From Deltaproteobacteria bacterium (lineage in GTDB: Bacteria; Myxococcota_A; Polyangia; Polyangiales; Houyiibacteriaceae), in the NCBI GenBank assembly GCA_027295555.1, contig JAPUKT010000042.1, forward strand, positions 1 to 7,867: a stretch of DNA of 7,867 nucleotides, in the 5' to 3' direction. Below the pieces are notes generated by a model that searched no databases, was not told the DNA's origin, and saw only the letters and a list, made by a program, of their open reading frames with translations. Below, piece after piece: positions 5,555-7,867 of the stretch (the first letter of the stretch is position 1; every line of letters begins with the position of its first letter). Both the position numbers and the translations under genes were made by a program.

Positions 5555-6154
5555 ATGAGCAACAGACCAAACGAAGACGAAGCGAGAGAGTGCATCCGCA
5601 AACTCTTGGCCTACATGGGCGAAGATCCCGGACGCGAGGGCCTGAAAGACACGCCGCGGCGAGTCCTCGGCGCGATGAAAGAGCACTTTCGTGGATACGA
5701 GGAAGACGCCGGAGCGCACCTCTCACAAACCTTCACTGAGGTGGAAGGGTATGACGAGCTCGTCCTGGTCAGCGATCTCGAGATTTATAGCCACTGCGAA
5801 CACCACATGGTCCCGTTCGTCGGCAAAGCCCACGTGGCCTACATTCCCAACGGGAAAGTGGTGGGCCTATCGAAGATCGCGCGCGTCGTGGACACGTTCG
5901 CGAAGCGGCTTCAGGTCCAAGAGAAACTCACCGCTCAAATTGCGAACACGATGAACGAAACGCTGACGCCACAAGGCGTTGGGGTGATCTTGCAGTGTCA
6001 GCATTTTTGCATGTGCTACCGCGGGGTGCGCAAGTCGGGGTCGTGGACGACGACCAGCCGACTCCTCGGCGTCTTCCTCGAGGACGAGGCCGCCAGAATG
6101 GAGCTTCTCACACTGATCGGCATGCCTCGGTCGATCGGCGGCGCCGGCGGTTGA
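5555..6154 (+). CDS. folE: GTP cyclohydrolase I
   Basis: The predicted protein has 199 residues, normal for type IA enzymes. It converts GTP to 7,8-dihydroneopterin triphosphate, the first step to tetrahydrofolate and pterin cofactors, as a cytoplasmic decamer in known relatives. Visible landmarks are the N-terminal helices with EGLKDTPRRV (28-37), then YSHCEHHMVPFVGKAHVAYI (78-97), GLSKIARVVD (104-113) and RLQVQEKLT (118-126), and QHFCMCYRGVRK (149-160). By alignment to the E. coli enzyme, zinc ligands are C81, H84 and C152, and H83 and H150 are catalytic positions; all are present. A strong Shine-Dalgarno precedes it. It lies 70 bases after the ketosteroid-dehydrogenase-type gene and 40 bases before the ChoD-type gene. 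No other folate genes are nearby, so its position between two steroid-type enzymes is unexplained. Confidence 0.97.
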   Translation: MSNRPNEDEARECIRKLLAYMGEDPGREGLKDTPRRVLGAMKEHFRGYEEDAGAHLSQTFTEVEGYDELVLVSDLEIYSHCEHHMVPFVGKAHVAYIPNGKVVGLSKIARVVDTFAKRLQVQEKLTAQIANTMNETLTPQGVGVILQCQHFCMCYRGVRKSGSWTTTSRLLGVFLEDEAARMELLTLIGMPRSIGGAGG

Positions 6155-6171
6155 TCTGCTCGATCTCCCGG

Positions 6172-6194
6172 ACGTCCGGACGTAGAGTACGTCC
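6172..6194 (+). promoter_or_regulatory. Triple ACGTCC element abutting the ChoD-type start codon
   Basis: ACGTCCGGACGT (6172-6183) is a perfect 12-base palindrome. Its right half runs into a second symmetry: GGACGTA (6178-6184), GAG, TACGTCC (6188-6194), a perfect seven-base inverted repeat with a three-base loop that ends directly at ATG 6195. ACGTCC thus occurs forward, reversed and forward again. It occupies the position where a Shine-Dalgarno would be, and none is visible. It could be a repressor operator, or an mRNA hairpin limiting initiation; which one is not decidable here. Confidence 0.5.
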
Positions 6195-7841
6195 ATGACG
6201 GAGCGGCACTACGACTGGGTCATCATCGGGTCTGGGTTCGGGGGAAGCGTTTCGGCTCACCGGCTGACACAAAAAGGGTACAAGGTCCTAGTGCTCGAGA
6301 AGGGGCGGCGGTTCAAACCGGGCGACTTCCCCAAGACCAACTGGAACTTGAAAAACTGGATGTGGAAGCCGTCCCTCGGCTTCAAAGGCATCTTCCAGAT
6401 GTCGTTCTTGAAACACATGACGGTCTATCACGGTGTCGGCGTCGGTGGCGGATCACTGGTCTTCGCGAACACTCTGCCGACACCGACGAAAGAATTCTTC
6501 GAGGCCAAGTCGTGGGGGCACCTCGCGAACTGGCAGAGTGAGCTGGCGCCCCACTACGAAACCGCCAAACGGATGCTCGGCGCAGCGACCAACCCCGTCA
6601 TGACCCGGGGCGACCAGGTCATCCAAGAGATCGCCCAAGAGATGGGGAGGGAAGATCACTTTCACCCCACCGAGGTCGCGGTGTTCTTCGGGGAGCCGGG
6701 CAAGAAGGTCTCGGACCCCTACTTCGATGGTGAAGGCCCCGATCGTGTGGGGTGCATCTTCTGCGGCGCGTGCATGACTGGATGTCGCGTTGGCGCCAAG
6801 AATACGCTCGATATGAACTATCTCTACCTCGCGGAGAAGCATGGCGCCGAAGTACTACCCGAAACGGAGGTCACCCATGTGGCTCCGCGCGATGCAGGCG
6901 GTTATCGCGTCGAGACGAAGGCTTCCTTTGGCAAGCCTTACAAGCAGGAGTTCACTGCCGACCGAGTGATCTTTTCGGGCGGCGTGATGGGCACGATCCC
7001 TCTTCTCCTGCAGATGAAGGAGCGCCCCGATGGGCTTCCTAAGCTCTCGGACCGCCTAGGCGACTTCGTCCGCTCCAACAGCGAAGCGTTGTTTGGCGTC
7101 ATCGCGCCCGGCAAGGGCGTGGACTTCACCAAGGGTGTGGCGATCACTTCGATCCTGCATACGGACGACCACAGTCACATCGAGCCGGTACGTTACGGCC
7201 CGGGCTCGGGCTTTTTCCGAACCCTCATGGCGCCTCACGCGCCTGGGCCGAACGCGCTCGCCCGTATTTGGGGCACGCTCGTGGCGTTTGCGCGCCAGCC
7301 ACTTCGCTGGTTGAAAGCGTTTTTCGTGTATGATTCGTCGAAGCACACGCAGATTCTGCTCTACATGCGAACGCTCGAAGGGACGCTTCGCATGAGGCTC
7401 GGACGCAGCCTGCTCACTGGCTTCCGACGCGGCTTGGTGACGGAGATCGACGACCCGAGCCAAGCCCCGTCGGCCTTCATCCCCGAAGCGACGGATCTTG
7501 CCGAGTCTTTCGCTGACAAAGTCGACGGCGTTACCAGCACGGTCGTGACCGAGACGCTCCTCGGTGTCCCATCGACGGCCCACATTTTGGGGGGTGCCTG
7601 CATGGGCGAATCGGCGGAGGCGGGCGTCATCGACCGCAACCACGAAGCCTTCAACTATCCCGGCATGTACGTCATCGACGGGTCAGCCATCTCCGCAAAC
7701 CCGGGCGTCAACCCCTCGCTCACGATCACGGCCCTCGCCGAGCGCGCGATGAGCCGCATCGCCGACAAGCACACCGCTAAAACGACCAGCTCCCCAAAAC
7801 AGGGGACTGTCCCCTTTACGGAGGGGTTAAGAGCTCAGTGA
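6195..7841 (+). CDS. GMC-family oxidoreductase, cholesterol oxidase (ChoD)-like
   Basis: The predicted protein has 548 residues. The N-terminal FAD site is YDWVIIGSGFGGSVSAHRL (GSGFGG 12-17) with E35 ending the second strand. GVGVGGGSLVFANTLPTP (80-97) is the second FAD-contact block of this clade. The C-terminal half has TAHILGG with H463 and GVNPSL with N506, the expected His/Asn pair of cholesterol oxidases, and MYVIDGSAISANPGVNPSLT (491-510). Block by block it resembles Mycobacterium tuberculosis ChoD as I remember it. The predicted reaction is oxidation of a 3-beta-hydroxysterol to the 3-ketone; other alcohols are possible. C187-x2-C190-x2-C193-x3-C197 is a ferredoxin-like cysteine spacing shared with that clade. 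There is no signal peptide, so a cytoplasmic or peripheral membrane location is likely. The last residues (PKQGTVPF, 534-541) are encoded by a REP-like palindrome. Confidence 0.9.
   Translation: MTERHYDWVIIGSGFGGSVSAHRLTQKGYKVLVLEKGRRFKPGDFPKTNWNLKNWMWKPSLGFKGIFQMSFLKHMTVYHGVGVGGGSLVFANTLPTPTKEFFEAKSWGHLANWQSELAPHYETAKRMLGAATNPVMTRGDQVIQEIAQEMGREDHFHPTEVAVFFGEPGKKVSDPYFDGEGPDRVGCIFCGACMTGCRVGAKNTLDMNYLYLAEKHGAEVLPETEVTHVAPRDAGGYRVETKASFGKPYKQEFTADRVIFSGGVMGTIPLLLQMKERPDGLPKLSDRLGDFVRSNSEALFGVIAPGKGVDFTKGVAITSILHTDDHSHIEPVRYGPGSGFFRTLMAPHAPGPNALARIWGTLVAFARQPLRWLKAFFVYDSSKHTQILLYMRTLEGTLRMRLGRSLLTGFRRGLVTEIDDPSQAPSAFIPEATDLAESFADKVDGVTSTVVTETLLGVPSTAHILGGACMGESAEAGVIDRNHEAFNYPGMYVIDGSAISANPGVNPSLTITALAERAMSRIADKHTAKTTSSPKQGTVPFTEGLRAQ
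7801..7815. repeat. REP-like palindrome inside the 3' end of the ChoD-type gene
   Basis: AGGGGAC-T-GTCCCCT is a near-perfect palindrome followed by TT. Flanking TCCCC (7791-7795) and GAGGGG (7821-7826) add outer complementary arms, so alternative hairpins are possible. From memory, GGGGAC/GTCCCC palindromes of this form recur as dispersed REP-like elements in several phyla. Here it is translated in frame and ends 26 bases before the stop. A simple terminator is less likely because the T run is short and the stop codon follows it. Confidence 0.55.
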
Positions 7842-7867
7842 GGTCGGAGGCGGGTTCGGCATCGGGG

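Noticed and set aside
7056..7643. A 195-residue open frame on the minus strand
   Set aside because: It lies wholly inside the ChoD-type gene, is Arg-rich with no recognisable motif, and is the usual antisense shadow in GC-rich coding DNA.
1..7867. CRISPR array, tRNA, rRNA, transposase, phage genes
   Set aside because: No regularly spaced repeats, no cloverleaf-like sequence, and no mobile-element protein was seen on either strand.

Overview
The window is GC-rich bacterial chromosome, densely packed with genes. The mix of families (paired TFIIB-type zinc ribbons on a membrane protein, a lipoprotein c-type cytochrome, an Azotobacter-type 7Fe ferredoxin, sterol-type flavoenzymes, lipoproteins with very short signal peptides) suggests a Myxococcota / deltaproteobacterial-type organism. 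That placement is an inference from gene content and codon style; no rRNA or taxonomic marker is present.

Layout. Bases 1-1299 (+) carry the 3' end of a PLP-dependent class I/II aminotransferase, followed 17 bases later by a double zinc-ribbon membrane protein. Bases 1296-2266 (-) carry a probable two-gene redox unit: a diheme c-type cytochrome lipoprotein, then a 7Fe-type ferredoxin. This unit meets the zinc-ribbon gene tail to tail with stop codons overlapping in one CTAG, and meets the next plus-strand gene head to head with start codons overlapping in one CATG. Bases 2265-7841 (+) are five codirectional genes: a membrane-anchored alpha/beta hydrolase, a short lipoprotein of unknown function, a large FAD protein of the 3-ketosteroid dehydrogenase type, GTP cyclohydrolase I (folE), and a GMC oxidoreductase of the cholesterol-oxidase (ChoD) type. 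The last 26 bases hold nothing I can identify.

How the genes may work together. The ChoD-type enzyme (3-beta-hydroxysterol oxidation) and the ketosteroid-dehydrogenase-type flavoprotein (double-bond introduction or reduction next to a 3-keto group) would act one after the other on a sterol ring A/B. That makes the right half a candidate small sterol or steroid redox locus. folE sits between them and looks like an unrelated housekeeping gene. The hydrolase could act on an ester, but nothing ties it to sterols. The ferredoxin-cytochrome pair is an electron-transfer unit with unidentified partners.

The non-coding gaps are short, but three contain symmetric sequences worth testing. A near match to the mycobacterial KstR operator consensus lies just upstream of the ketosteroid-dehydrogenase-type gene. 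A triple ACGTCC element abuts the ChoD-type start codon. A hairpin overlaps the folE ribosome-binding site. A REP-like GGGGAC/GTCCCC palindrome lies inside the 3' end of the ChoD-type gene. I see no CRISPR array, tRNA, rRNA, transposase or integrase.
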